Shown here piece by piece: positions 24,701 through 37,338 of a stretch of 64,000 nucleotides of DNA. Position 1 is the stretch's first letter, and every line of letters starts with the position of its first letter. Under the pieces are notes generated by a model. That model made no database searches and had not been told where the DNA came from. It was given only the letters and a program-made list of their open reading frames with translations. Position numbers and translations under genes: made by a program. The stretch comes from Adiantum capillus-veneris. Taxonomy: Eukaryota > Streptophyta > Polypodiopsida > Polypodiales > Pteridaceae. The stretch is from assembly GCA_014529385.2 (NCBI GenBank), contig CM043965.1, positions 61,805,433-61,869,432 of the forward strand. The letters are read 5' to 3'.

Positions 24701-25640
24701 CTTTGCGTCAGGCTTAGACTCACTAGTGGAAATAGATTAGCAATGCTTACTCGTTCTGATGCACTCACTGCATGTAGAATTTTGACCTGGGAAATGTATC
24801 ACAAATTTACATGTAAAAGCATGAGGTTAAAAAAGATAGAAGAAATACAGGCAGTTTCAATCGTGGCACATCACATCAGAAAGGTGTTGGGGGCAAAGGA
24901 CAACAAGAAATAGCACAGAAATGAATAGAGATGTGATCTTTATATACATCCACAAAAGGGCTAGAAGACACTTGAGATTATCCAAATTAATACAAAAGAC
25001 TACAGCTCATAGCATATCTCTCAAAGCCTGTTCTCATGCATAGGTTGTCACTGTGTGTACTATCATGTAAGCTCTCACATGGGCCATTGCACCATGAGTC
25101 CTCTGTGAAGAACCTTGTAGGACCTTCTCTATGCCTCTCAACAATGGCCTGGATGTGGCAATGGTAAATATCTCGTTCATGTGGTCTATAGGTGAGGCAA
25201 GGGCATTGAGATCTACTACTTTCTGTAGCTTACAAATGTATATTTGATTGTCTCATAGGCTGGCATAAAGCATGTCTTTGTGTCTGCATAACTCTAGGAT
25301 GAAAATCCCAAGGAAACTTTGACCACATTATCACCCTGACAAAGGTCAGAGTCCTCTCTAAAGAGAGAATGATAGGTTGTTGATGCCTTATTATTAAGGC
25401 ACAAATATCCGCAGTCACAACAGTTTTTTATCATGACTTTGATGAGATGCAAGGGTATTATGCTTTAAATCTTGATTTTGGTGCGATCTTTGATAGAGTT
25501 TTAGGATATTCTAACAATCCTCATAAGGCACAAAATAGCATGATTCCTACAACCTTTACCTATTCTAGATCGACCATGGGAAAGTATGCCTATGGATTTC
25601 CCTTCGTACCAATTAAGAAGATAATTCAGACTGGTCATTT
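21796..25640. other. No recognisable gene; degenerate CTTGAGG repeats at 22740-22960
   Basis: At 22740-22960 the motifs GCTTGAGGTG, GAGGGGCT and GAGAACCTAGGCCCAAG recur several times as a degenerate array. The rest holds short frames without motifs. A short stretch at 24489-24768 (minus) has overlapping frames but no assignable domain. Confidence 0.45.
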
Positions 25641-28401
25641 GGTATATCTCACATTTTTAGGCTTCATGGGATGCCTAAACAAAGGCTTGAACAAGATTAC
25701 AATCAACAATTGCTACCCTCTATCATTAATTCTTGAACTCCTCGAGCAGCTTGAAAAAGCTAAGGTATTCACCAAATAAAGGAGATGAATCGAATACAGC
25801 CTTCTGAACTAGGTTTGGCCACTTTGAGTATGTTGTCATGCCATTTGGACTTATAAATGTTCCAACGTTCTTTTAGCACTTATGAAAGATATTTTTCGTG
25901 CGTATCTAGAGGATTTTTAGATGATATTTTGATATTTTCAAGAAATCAAGAAGAACACAAGCATCATGTTCCGTATTGTTCTTCAAAAACTATGAGAGAC
26001 GGTCTTGTATACAAAATTAGAGAAATATTTTTTCCACCAAACAAAGGTAGAGTTTTCGGGCTATCTCATCTTTGAGAATGAAATTTCAATGGATCCAAAG
26101 AAGGTTAAGACCATTCTCTAGTGAGAAGCTCCCCTTGGGTATTGGGTCTTTATGAAAGACTTCTCCAAGATTGCTGCTTCTCTAACAAGCTTAGCTCAGA
26201 AACATAAGTTTGTGTGGAATTTAGAAGCACAACAAACATTTCAAGCACTTAAGAAGGCCTTCATAATGGCATCAATTTTGATGCATGTAGATCCAACAAA
26301 ACCATTCTTCTTGAAGACAGATGCCTCAGATTTTTCACTTCGAGTTGTATTATCCCAGATTGGCGATGATGGTCGAGAGCATTCTGTTGCTTTTCAAATT
26401 CTCATTAGCTGAAACTAATTATGAAATCCATGAGCTGTTGGTTATCGTTAAGTCTTTTGGAATGTGTGGAATTTAGAAGCACAACAAACATTTCAAGCAC
26501 TTAAGAAGGCCTTCACAATGGCATCAATTTTGATGCATGTAGATCCAATAAAACCATTTTTCTTGGAGACAAATGCCTCAGATTTTGCACTTCGAGCTGT
26601 ATCATCCAAGATTGACGATGATGATCGAGAGCGTTTTGTTGCTTTTCAAATTCTCAGTAGCAGTTGAAACTAATTATGAAATCCATGAGCTGTTGGCTAT
26701 TGTTAAGTCTTTTGGGATGTGGCGACATGAAGGAGCACTCCACGAAGTCACGGTATATACAAATTACAAGAACTCGGAGTACTTCATGACCTCTGGAGTC
26801 TTTAATCACCATCAAGATGGATTGAGTAACTTCTTCTCCAAATTTGACTTTGTCATTTGCTATTGGCCTGACAATAAACAAGGGATATCAGATGATTTAT
26901 CACGAAGATCCTATCTTGCACCTAAGAAGGGAGACCCTAACTATAATCAATAAGAGTCAGTACTTTTAAGGCCATAAAAACTCAAGCTCTTTGCAGTGAC
27001 TACCATGGCCCCAAATGAATCTAGCTTCCTTGACAAGCTGAAGAATTCTTTTTTAAATGAATCACTCAATCTCAAACTCCAACAAAGGGAAAGAAGCACT
27101 TTACAAAACTTTGAAGAAGTTGATGGATTATACTATTATAGGAGACTTCTATATATACCATCACAAGAGCTATAATTACAAATACTTCAAGAGAGACATG
27201 ATTCCTCAATAACAAGCCATTTTGGAGTAAACAAGACGATTAAGCTTATAACACGCGAGTTTTGGTGGCTTCAAATGTGGAATCTTTTCAAAGAATATAT
27301 ACACACATGCAACAATTGCAATAGGGTCAAGGCTCCATGTCATTGCCCACATGGATTACTTCAGTCCTTGCCCATCCCTAGTAAACCATGGTCATTTCAT
27401 TACACATCTATCCCCTTCTGAGGGCCATAATTCAATTCTGGTGGTTATTGATAGGCTCACAAGGATGGTGCATTTCATCCTAGCAACCAAGTCAATGACT
27501 AGAGAAGGAACGGCCGCAAAGATCTTCCTATTCCAAACGACATTGTCTCAAATCGAGGGCCACAATTCCTATCAAGCATTTGGAGAGGATTTTTTAAGCC
27601 TTTAGGAGTAAAGATTGACCTCCCTTCAGCCCATCATCCACAGAGTGATGGATAAACAAAGAGGGTGAATCAAGTTCTAGAATAGGATCTCTGATGCATA
27701 ATCACCTACCATCAAAACAATTGGGTAGAGTTGCTAGCCCTGGCTAGTTCTCCTACAACAACACTATTCATGCTTCTACTCGACATATCCCATTCTTTGT
27801 CAATTACGGTCAACAGCCAAGGATGGATGTCCACATGAATCATCGAGTGAAGAATCCGGATCTGACTGCCAGAAATTTAGCCACATATCTATAGAGCATT
27901 CATAAAGAATTGGCAATGAATATAAAAAAAGCTCAACAGAGGTATAAAAGTAGTGCAGACGAACACCAATGCAACATCCACCATACGAGATTGGGGATCC
28001 AATGTGGCTTCTCTGCCATGATCTACGTTCATCTCAACCTTCCCAAAAGCTGGACTATCAAAGACTTGGGCCATTCAAGATCATTGGCCGAGTGAATCCA
28101 ATCACAGAGCGTCTCCACTTACCACATTCTATGAAGATCCATCTAGTCTTCCATGTCTCACTTTTGGAGCCTTGTTATCAATGTCAGATTCCTGGGAGAT
28201 GCTCACAGCCACCATCGCCCGTAGAGATCGATGGTGGTAAAGAAAATGAAGTTGAACAAATCCTTGACTCCAACATCTCTCATGGAAGACTTCAGTACCT
28301 TGTACATTTGAAATATTATGCTACAAGCGAACAAACATGGGAGCCTCTATCTAACCTCCATCTTGGGCTACAAGCCTCTCAATCTTGCCAACACCAATTG
28401 T
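25640..28401 (+). pseudogene. Ty3/gypsy chromovirus pol remnant (RT, RNase H, integrase, chromodomain)
   Basis: Blocks appear in the gypsy order. GLNKITINN then AKVFTK (start of the reverse transcriptase) lies at about 25690-25780. FLDDILIFSRNQEEH (catalytic box) is near 25915. The RNase H start with KTDASDF near 26315 is duplicated in tandem. RNase H ends near 26950. The integrase zinc finger (H-F-G-V-N-K ... C-N-N-C-N) is near 27210-27330, and the integrase core with VVIDRLTRMVHF near 27440. A chromodomain with QYLVHLKYYATSEQTWEP near 28290 ends the frame at 28401. There are many stops and frameshifts, and gag and protease are missing. In active relatives the chromodomain steers integration to heterochromatin. 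Confidence 0.8.
26211..26715 (+). repeat. Tandem duplication inside the RNase H region
   Basis: 26211-26463 and 26464-26715 are head-to-tail copies of about 253 bp that begin GTGTGGAATTTAGAAGCACA and end TAAGTCTTTTGG. Both encode the RNase H start. Confidence 0.85.
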
Positions 28402-28723
28402 GAGGCTCATGCGAGGTAAGCCCTCTTCTAGTTCTTGTCTTGTGTTTGAGTCTTGTTCTTGTAATCAAGTCTTGTCTTGTACTCTAGCATTGTAATGCGA
28501 GTTTTATAATCACGTCCTTTTAATCAAGTGCTCAGTCTTGTTATCAAGATTGAAGTCATGATCAAGTTTCAAGCTCTTGTGTATTGTGAGCTCCTCCTAT
28601 TGCTCTCTTCTAGCTTGAGATGCGCTCATAACAATACCTTTGATAGATCTTACATGGAAGTTTGAAGATCCTTTGCATACAGTAGTAGAAATTGCTTTTC
28701 TCCAGTATGGTATTATTGGGAGA
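28402..28723. other. CTTGT-rich flank after the chromovirus
   Basis: CTTGT/TCTTGT recurs about a dozen times. This may be the 3' untranslated or LTR part of the upstream element, but no TG...CA boundary or polypurine tract could be fixed. Confidence 0.3.
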
Positions 28724-29147
28724 GACATTAACAAGGTGGAAAGGTACGTAGTGTACGGCATGTTTTAGGTACGTATGGAACGTACTACCGTATTGAACCA
28801 CCTCTCAAGTACGTAATAGGTATGTTCCATTTGTGAAAAACCCATGTTTTAGTGAAAAACCCATAGTCTCAGTGCTATTGTCTGTGAAGTTCTTTGCAGA
28901 AACTTGCTCTCTGGAATCTGGAAATCGTTGCGTGCAATAAGTTTTTAGTTGTAACCCTTGGCTTATTAGGCTCCAGACCACCCAAAAGCCCAAAACGGCT
29001 CATTTCCCACCTGATCGCTGCAATTCCGCCCAAATTCGCCAATTACCACCGTATTGAACCGTACGGTACGTATGAAACCGTACCGTATGGTTGTACCATA
29101 CGGAAAGGTTCCGTACGTATGTACAGATGCAATGTTGGACATTAACA
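28724..29147. mobile_element. Candidate small element rich in GTAC palindromes, with 10-bp flanking repeat
   Basis: GACATTAACA occurs at 28724-28733 and 29138-29147 and brackets a 404-bp segment. Both ends of the segment are crowded with GTACGTA, CCGTACGG and GGTACC-like palindromes, and ACCGTATTGAACC occurs twice. The middle holds two copies of GTGAAAAACCCATG/A. No protein is encoded and no clean terminal inverted repeat is visible. Confidence 0.45.
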
Positions 29148-29639
29148 CTAGGGTTGTGTGTACATAACCACTTTTGTGGCTATAAACAACTTTTTTGCAA
29201 ATTCTTGTTCTCATGAACCATAAAAAATCTCATCAAAACCTTTCATGGATTTGTTCTCAAGGCATGTAGCGAGTTGAAAAAAAATTAAAATAAATGATTT
29301 CATATAAGTTAATATTTTTCAAGAGCTATTTTTTAAGTACAATCGAGCAAAAAATGCTTAAAACTTTTGATATCCAATGTACACCCCTTAAGAACCTTCA
29401 AAGCACATTGAAACTTTTTTGAAAAATACATGGATATGTATGCAACGAGAATCTATGCATATACTATTTTTTTTAAAAAAAATACTATCAACCTATTTAC
29501 TATATTAACCTATTACTATATTTAGAAAGTTATTTTTTTCATTTTACACTTTTTCAAGGTAAGTGATATACCAATTCGTTCCTCTATGTGATAGGACCTC
29601 AATGATATCCTATGCTCATGGTTTTTTGAATAATAGCCA

Positions 29640-32478
29640 AACAATCTTAGAGCCAACCTCATAGAATCGGGCTCCAAGCCACTATTGAGGCTCAAACACA
29701 AACCTAGTGCTAAGCGCTATGCCTCGGAATAGTTGGTATAACGACGAGTGTCGACATACAAGGGCTAGACTATAAAGAGAGGTAGCAGCAAGTGTTACAA
29801 CACATCGACAATCAAAGATTATCTTGAGATGCTTTGTGGACCGACTTGAGCTGGATCTATATGAGCTTTTCTTGAGCCAGGACTCTAGAGAGGCATGGAG
29901 ACTCTTTCAAGAGCACCGAGCACCCACACCCATTAATTCTATAGATAATTGGGGGATAGTATGCGACTAGCTTATATACAGTGCCAGATCAGCCTCCCCT
30001 ACCATTGCCATCAGGGCCTCATCCTCAAACTTGCTCGGTCTTCACTAAGAGTATGATAGATGATACCATCGATAGACTACATACAAGAAGATCATATGAT
30101 CATGGTGGATTGGGTGCAGAACATTTGTAGCATGTGTAGGGTTCGTTGGCACGCTTACTAGCCCAAATGTATAATAGAGCTGTCTGTGAAGGCTTCTTGG
30201 AAAGTTGGACCACCAACATCACTAGTGTGCCAATATTTAAAGTTGGGGACCCTATGTTGCCTAGTAATTATCGTACCATCATGATATGTTACACATTGGC
30301 AAAGATTTATGCTTTTGTGCTTGAGAACGAGCTTAGTCGTTGGGCAGAGAGGCGTAAGAGCATGTGGGCAGGTAGGATGTAGCAGAGAACTCTCTACTCT
30401 TGATCATATATTTACTCTTCAAGCTACCACTGAGGAGGGTCGCGAACATGGGCGGCATATTTATTGTTGCTTTGCCGATTTCCGCAAACCATTTGACACA
30501 ATGCCTAAAGCGAAATTGATACGCAGATTGTGTGATTAGGGGGGTTCCAAGTGAGATTACATGGGGTATCCTTGCACTTTATGAAACAAGCACATGTAGA
30601 GTGCATCCATCAAAAGGCCTTTCAGTGATTGTAATTGATTCTACCATTTCGATTGAAACAAGGATGTCCACTCTCTCCTTCTCTGCTTGGTATGTACATT
30701 GATGAGGTTTCAAAGTATATTGACAAAGATTGAGATAGGGGTGCACAACAATCAAGCACGTGGATACCTTTGTTGCTTTATGCGGATGATCTTATGCTTA
30801 TTTGTTGAATCTCCACAAGGACTTCAAAGTCAGTTGGATTCACTGCAGAGATATGCAGATGATAGGGATTTGTTTGTGAATCTTAGCTAGACCAACGTAA
30901 TGATTTTTAACACCACTCCTCAATGGGTAAGAGCATCAGCACCAACTTTTCTTTATGGACAGAAGGTGGTAGAGGTTACACAGAACTACAGAATTGTGTT
31001 TAGAGGACCCTTCTCTATGAGAGAGACAACAGCCTCTAGACTTACACGAGGGTATGCAGCCCTTGCACGCTTGGAGCACATTTGCTCGTTGGTACAATTT
31101 CAAGAGCCCTCCACTAAGTTATGGTTGTTTTTGATACCCTAGTGAGAACCACATTATTGTATGGGGTATAGATTTGGGGACCTAACCTTGATCATTGCAT
31201 GAAGTCTGGTGGAACATCTAATGGGTGGAGAATGATGGAGAAACCTCTCGTCACTATGATCTCCAAGTTGATCCGTTGTAAGGCTGCAGTACCGCATGAG
31301 ATTGTTAGAACAGACTTGACAACTACCTCACTTGTGATTGAGGCGCGTACTAGATCAGTAACCTATTTACATGGCTTGTGCGATCTCCCATGCCATCGTT
31401 ATGCTAGACTGGCACTCGAGTCATCTCGGTAACTATCTATGGGGAGAGACTCCATATTCGATATGCACAGATGTGAGCTTGGTCTCAGCTGACAGCTTCA
31501 CAATGGATAGACTGCCACCCTTTCACTACTCCTTGGATGCACCATCGTTTGTATTGACTCGTTTGGAGATAAGCAGGATCCTACATAGATTGATACAAAG
31601 AGGACATGGTTCAGTCCCCCCCATGACTTGGGAAAGAAAATGGCTTTTTACAAAGACTGAGGATGGCTTCATTGTATGATCGAGATACACGGATTCACAC
31701 CTCTCGCATGGCCTTCGATGTGCAATAGGTCAGCTTCGTACCTCCTCCCATCAATTGCAGATAGAGATAGGGAGATACATTTCGACACCATTGGAGGAGA
31801 GGACATGTGAGCTATGTGACTTAGAGACAGAGACAGAAGAGCACTATTTATGCGAGTGCCCAATGTATTATGAGATCTGGGAATGATTTCCTTGTATCTT
31901 CAAAGAGGCTTCGGACCTCTGTCTAGGGTGATGGATTATGTTGATCAGAGATGCCTTGGGCTTTTCTTGTTGGATCTACGGAGATAGAGACGGTGTTCTC
32001 TACTACACACGACTACATGCTCTAAGCGAGGGCCCACCCAGAGGTCACTGTCAGATTTCTTTCAAAGCAGCACTCCTCACGTGGCACACCACAGAACATA
32101 GCACTCCCAAGCTACGGAGATTAGTAGATCTCCACGTCGTGCTTGGAGACGGCGCCGATGTAGTGTCTACCATGGGCATTTCTATGCCATTATCTAGAGG
32201 CATAGAGCAATTCCTACAAGGTTTTTTACAGAGGGGATTGATACCACGATGCAAAGGCCCATGAGAGAGTTCATGTGATGATCGCTACATTCGATCGGAC
32301 TTCGTCTGTTCTTCTTCAAGCAGGCTTCTCCTTTTTAGTTCATTGTTCTGATTTTTACACTAGTTACTTTAACTTTTGTATTGGACACTTGATCCATCTG
32401 ATGATGATGTAACTGATTGGTCTCATAGGTCTTTTAGGGCTTTTGCGGACGTTAATAAACATTTCATTTTCATTTCTC
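29640..32478 (+). mobile_element. LINE copy 3 (reverse transcriptase and Cys/His finger)
   Basis: This is the plus-strand copy of the LINE type at 14.1-21.8 kb. WYNDECRHTRARL (about 29733) marks the linker between endonuclease and reverse transcriptase. The frame at 30146-30382 has VGDPMLPSNYRTI. 30309-30539 has CCFADFRKPFDTM (catalytic Asp). L-L-L-Y-A-D-D-L-M-L-I-C lies near 30770-30810. 31199-31432 is the conserved downstream region. ELCDLETETEEHYLCECP near 31807-31860 is a CX2CX7HX3C-type finger. The copy ends near 32478 in TTAATAAACATTTCATTTTC. The endonuclease is missing and several frameshifts and stops are present. The 3' tail lacks the TC microsatellite seen in copies 1 and 2. Confidence 0.75.
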
Positions 32479-33174
32479 CCTTGATGGCTTGTACTGCCTA
32501 TTGAAGATTTTCATGCACAGGGAAAGCCTCTTGAGAGAAACAAGTCTCCCTTGCTCTTTCGCTTAGTGTTCATGTTGCTAGGGCTCTTGATCTTTAACAA
32601 TTAGAGTCAGATCTTCATTTTGACACTTTTGAGTCCTAAATAACTGCCCCACATACTTTTCTCAGAAACCTGACAGTGAACAATATTTAGTATATTTTTT
32701 ACAGAACTTTGAGGCTCTCATATCAATAGCAGAAAATCACCAAGAGGCATGATGAAACACAATTACCTGAGAATTGATCTCTCATCAAGGCTTCAATATG
32801 GAAACAATGGTAGCAAATAGTTGATCAATTTCCACCTGGAGAACTTTTGGTTTGCCAATGTCAGTTTGATAAAGGATATCTGAGATGGAAGCGAAAGAAG
32901 AGCAAATCATCTGGGCCAGTAATTGATAAGGCCTTAGCGTCTCTAGGTAGTGAATCAAAGGTAAGAGAGCGTCATACTAACAACTAGATACACCTGCAAG
33001 CATGACAATAGACTTTCTGAATGATTCCAACCCGTGAATGAGCATGTGAGTTGTACCGTGAGCGAAAGTAAGTGTGAGTGAGCAAGACTACTGAGCTTCT
33101 GTGTGTGGGGGTGTGGGTGTCACAAGAAGTTTTGGATAAATTCTCACAATAATTCCCACATTGCGACTTATCTC
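32479..33174. other. No recognisable gene
   Basis: Mixed-composition sequence between LINE copy 3 and the hairpin. No motif, repeat or RNA gene was seen. Confidence 0.45.
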
Positions 33175-33343
33175 AACATCATGAGCTTCTGTGAGGGAGG
33201 TACCGCATACCTAGCTAGGTAGGATTGCGGGCAAGGGACCGCCAGCCCGGGGGGGGGGGGGGGGGGGGGGGGGCGGTGGTCCCTTGCCCCCAATCGTACC
33301 TAGCTAGGTGTGCGGTGCCTCTCGAGCAGAAGCTCATGATGTT
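33175..33343. repeat. Long hairpin with a 25-G loop
   Basis: The left arm (33175-33248) and right arm (33274-33343) are imperfect inverted copies: AACATCATGAGCTTCTG...CCTAGCTAGGTA...GGGCAAGGGACC against its complement. 25 consecutive G (33249-33273) lie between them. The palindrome CCTAGCTAGG occurs in each arm. It fits a foldback element or a hairpin-RNA source. Confidence 0.85.
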
Positions 33344-33849
33344 ATGCATTGTATGAAAAACTTTGGAAAAAACTTTGTTTTCCTACATGAGAAAATTTGT
33401 AAATTTTCTTGTGTGTGCTTGTGCATGTGTACAAAGCACTCCCGGGGATGCGTCAATACGCAGTGCTCCTGTAAATGCCTCAAGAGCCTGTCCTCATGAA
33501 ACTGTAGAAAACAGAGGTGGTATGTACAAACAATGTCTACATCAAGGTGGCATGTAAGATGAGAAACCACCGAGGGAGTAGTGCCATGAAATCCTGCCCT
33601 GAACAAAAGGGTAAAAAACCTAGATGTCCGAGAGGCTAGGGCAACACCTCAAAAAGGCATGTCGGCGCTCCTCTGCTGTTCTAGGAGAGTCTCTCGAAGT
33701 ATCCCACTTATTTTAAAGTGTGTGTACAATCTCTGCCGACATGCTGGTGAGTGTGTCCACTGATGTGGAGGGCTCTCCTTTAAGAACATTTATTCACGAG
33801 AATCACAACTCATCCTGATGGTAATAGCACAAATGCTGGGAAAGATAAT

Positions 33850-34330
33850 CTCCTGTGGATGCTAAGAAAAAGCATGAGTAGTATCAGATGGCATACCAAT
33901 CTTCCATGCCCGTAACCCAGCTGTGTCAGTAGAAAACTGGGTCATCGCCTCCCTTCTAATTTGGAAGGTGAGGTACGAGAAACTGTAATAGCCAGCAGAC
34001 TGCACCCCAAAGTCACATAACCAGACCGAAGGCGCACAGGGCAGAATAGAGCCCATATCATCCACCAAAACGACATTAGCATGAGGGGAAACAGAGAGAA
34101 AATGTTGTATGCTCTGCTCCTTTTGTATGTAGGCCTGATCATGGCCAGCACTACCAAAGTCCCTACTAGCTAGTCAGCGTGAGCTAAATCCATACATTAT
34201 ATAGTTTTTGGTCACTGAATTGAAGATCTCAGAGAAAGGACCGGGAGGAAACCAAGATTGCATGAGACAGGCCCAAATGTAGATAGTGACCCAGCTGAGT
34301 AGGCTATACTCCTCTATCGCAGGTGTCGTG
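33850..34330 (-). pseudogene. Unrecognised coding-like stretch
   Basis: The minus-strand reading looks protein-like in adjoining frames: WACLMQSWFPPGPFSEIF near 34215-34270, then LSVSPHANVVLVDDMGS, SVWLCDFGVQSAGYYSF and EAMTQFSTDTAGLRAWKIG down to a stop at 33862. I do not recognise the family. It has no LTR or transposase marks, so it may be an exon remnant of a host gene or part of an unknown element. Confidence 0.25.
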
Positions 34331-35601
34331 GGAGGATGGGCCAACCAATGCTAGCAGTATACTCAAAAAATGATATTGCTATTGGGATTTTCTGAGGCCA
34401 GCACCATTCCCCCAGATCCCGGTACACAAGAAAAAGCAGGTCAAAACAACAAAGTTTCATGTAGATCCACCACAAATAGTGGAGGTGTCAAAGTCCATCA
34501 AAAGAAGATCAATGGTATAAGGGGTGAATGATTCCCATCTGCCATTGCTGCAAAGAGCAGAGAATCACATTTCTCTGCTGTCGATGTTTGAGTCACATGA
34601 ATGCTACCATTCGCCATGTGCAGGCATGTCTAAAGTCCCCTGCCACACCTGATGGCAATCTGCTAGAATCACTCCGCCATTTAAAATGCAATGCCCGTAC
34701 AGATAGAGCAATGCTTTGCAATGAAAGCCACATTCAACCATCTACAGCACATTCATTGAAGCATGGAGAAGCTGAAGCTGTATCTCAGTCAGCCAAATCA
34801 CTATGAGTGATTACCCAGCAGGTTCAAAATAAGAGTTCCATGTCAAAGGTTGACGCTCAATCTCCTCTGCTCATATGCACACTTTGTATACGCATGATTT
34901 ATGTACATGTGGGACTTCCAAAAGCATCACCAACCACTTACAGAATCCCTGGGGGGTGGCTCACAATATTTCTCAAACACAAGTCACAATGTCTACTTTG
35001 AACTGAAAGCTAGCAGGTAGATTATCTTGAATCTTGTGGGCACCCTATTCCCAGCTAGCGCCAAACTTGACCTGCTACTTAAGGTTCGTGCAGGATCAGC
35101 TGATCGTCAATCTTGTAGGCAGCCTATGGCCCCCATCGATACATGAAGAAAGTAGAGGGGGCTCTTGAAGCTTTAGTTCGGTGTCTGCCCAGGTGCACGA
35201 TAGAGTCTCTGTGCATAATTGTGTCATCTCTGTGGTTCCTCGATGGGAATGGGTTGGCAAGGCTCTCTAGGCTATGCTTTTGCGCCTCTTCAAATTCCTA
35301 CTCTTTAGGGCACGTGAGGGTCATCCTCTCTTTGTGGGCCTAACGCTCTGTGATCTTTTGTGGACACGGTGGGCAGAAGTGAGGGAACCAAGACAATGCA
35401 AAAACTGGCAAAAGAAAAACAATTTCTTGAGCTGCACATGTGACACTCACAAAGAGCAACAGCATGGACACAGAATTCCACCAGATAAAGAACAACAACG
35501 AATCATATTAGCAAAATACACCAATCAAGCATAGATAGTGTAATGATGGATACCAAATGGGAAGTATACCATATACTAGTACGGCCGGTCGCCTTCGGCG
35601 G

Positions 35602-35635
<34 letters not shown>

Positions 35636-36399
35636 CTACTTTATCGCGTGCGTAGGGCTTCTCTCTGTTTTGGAGTTTAACCTTCATGTCACAAATTTTG
35701 ACATGTGTGAAGGGCTCCCCCTTTCACCATATTATGTTAGTTTAGATGGCATATGCCTCAAGGGCTCAAATTGATGAGTCAAAAGGTTCCTAAGTAGAGA
35801 GCTAAAGCCTAATTGATATTGCCTCTGAAGCGCTCACTTAAGCCTTGTACTTGGGAGAGGGAGATTGGAATTGAGAAGAGAAATTGAAGCCTTGATGGCT
35901 TCGAGCTTGCAACTAGGCTTAACCAATGAACCTCGATGGCTTGGCTCTTAAACTTGAGGGCTTCGATTTTGGCCAAGTGCACAACTTTTTTGGCCCCATT
36001 GCAGGAAGAGAGTTGCCTATGCTAGTGAAGCTCTTGGAGAAAGTGAAGTGTCTACCACTAACTTCCTCAATTATTATATGTGTAGATTAGGATTTGGGGG
36101 AAGATTGAGTGTGGAATTGGTTGATTTTGCTCTCTTTGTGGTTGACAATGCTCCCAATCTCTTTAATTTTTGCTTGATTTCCATTAATTTGATGCTTACA
36201 CACTAAGTACGCACTAATTGTTCACTAATTTCACTCTACTTTTCACTAACATTGGCTATGTTACACGTATTTTTAGCATGTAAGTGCATAGATTACTTAA
36301 TTCATTTGAGATATGGTGCTAAGGGAACTCATGGGTGCTTCATTTTGTGGCTAAATTTTCACATTTGAGCTTGTGTAATTGATTTATGCGTGCACACGC
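34331..36399. other. No recognisable gene; (CT)n at 35603-35633
   Basis: Short frames on both strands (for example 34528-34806 plus, Cys-rich start CHCCKEQ-ITFLCCRCL) have no clear family. A CT microsatellite of about 15 units follows a GC-rich stem GCCGGTCGCCTTCGGCGGC at 35583-35602. Confidence 0.4.
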
Positions 36400-37248
36400 A
36401 CGCACGGATACACCTTTTTTGGGTAAATCTTCATAAAATTTACAAGTGGGAAACCTAAAAGCGAGGAAAACCCGTAGCAAATAAGACATACAAAAGACGA
36501 GGCACCAGAAGGCTCTGAGAACTAGAAGCAATCAAAGTAAATCCTATAAGCTTCAAGAGAGATGTCTCCCACATCATAAGCAAAGTTTAAAGCTTGTCCA
36601 AGCAAAATTTGAAATAGGGGAAAGGGTCAACTTTTTGGGCATGAAAAATATGAGAGTTACGTTGGTGCCATATGGTCCACATAATCCAAAATCTAACCCA
36701 GCTTAAGAAAAACTCAAACAGACTGGCGATTGGAGGACATCAAAAATCCATAACCGTATGTGAAAGATTCCGGAGCGCAGAGCAGAGGACACTTGTCTGA
36801 GGAAAGTTCAAGAGCAGCGGCAATCCAAAGCGAATGCGTCAGTGTTTTGTCAGCCCCATGACATCGGACACAACGAGAGGAAACGATGCGTCGCACATGC
36901 AACAATGTACCAACTCGTAGAGTGCACACCAACTCGTAGAGTGCACACCATGCATCGCCATTAAAAAAATGTGCTCTTTGAGAGGTAGATGATTCTTCCA
37001 AGTGCAAGATAGCATTCTTTGCCACCACAACTAAGACTTGGAGAGTGACCACAACTGATTCCATGAGACACAATCCATGCATCTAATTGCAGCAAAGCAT
37101 AAACTAACCCAGCCAAGATGCAATCGAACCTAGTATGGGCGAGATTCCAATCCGAACACCGAGAGTCGTCAAGTAATGGAGGCACAGGGGAAACATCAGC
37201 AAGCAATTGTTGAATTTGTTGCGACAAATGTTGATAATGAGGTCCCAT
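36400..37248 (-). pseudogene. LINE 3' remnant with zf-RVT-like finger
   Basis: The frames at 36961-37248 and 36714-37082 (minus) read as the end of a plant L1-type ORF2: DSRCSDWNLAHTRFDCILAG, then a finger-like CVRCHGADKTLTHSLW. This matches the C-x2-C ... H-x-L-W form of zf-RVT domains but lacks the last Cys. A 20-bp motif (CAACTCGTAGAGTGCACACC) is duplicated at about 36909-36948. The copy is truncated on both sides. Confidence 0.4.
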
Positions 37249-37338
37249 GAAACTAACCCGTAGGGCGGTAGACTTTGGCTTTCACCCGAAACTTTACTTT
37301 AGACTTTAGGACACAGAGAAACTTTGCAACTAAAAACC

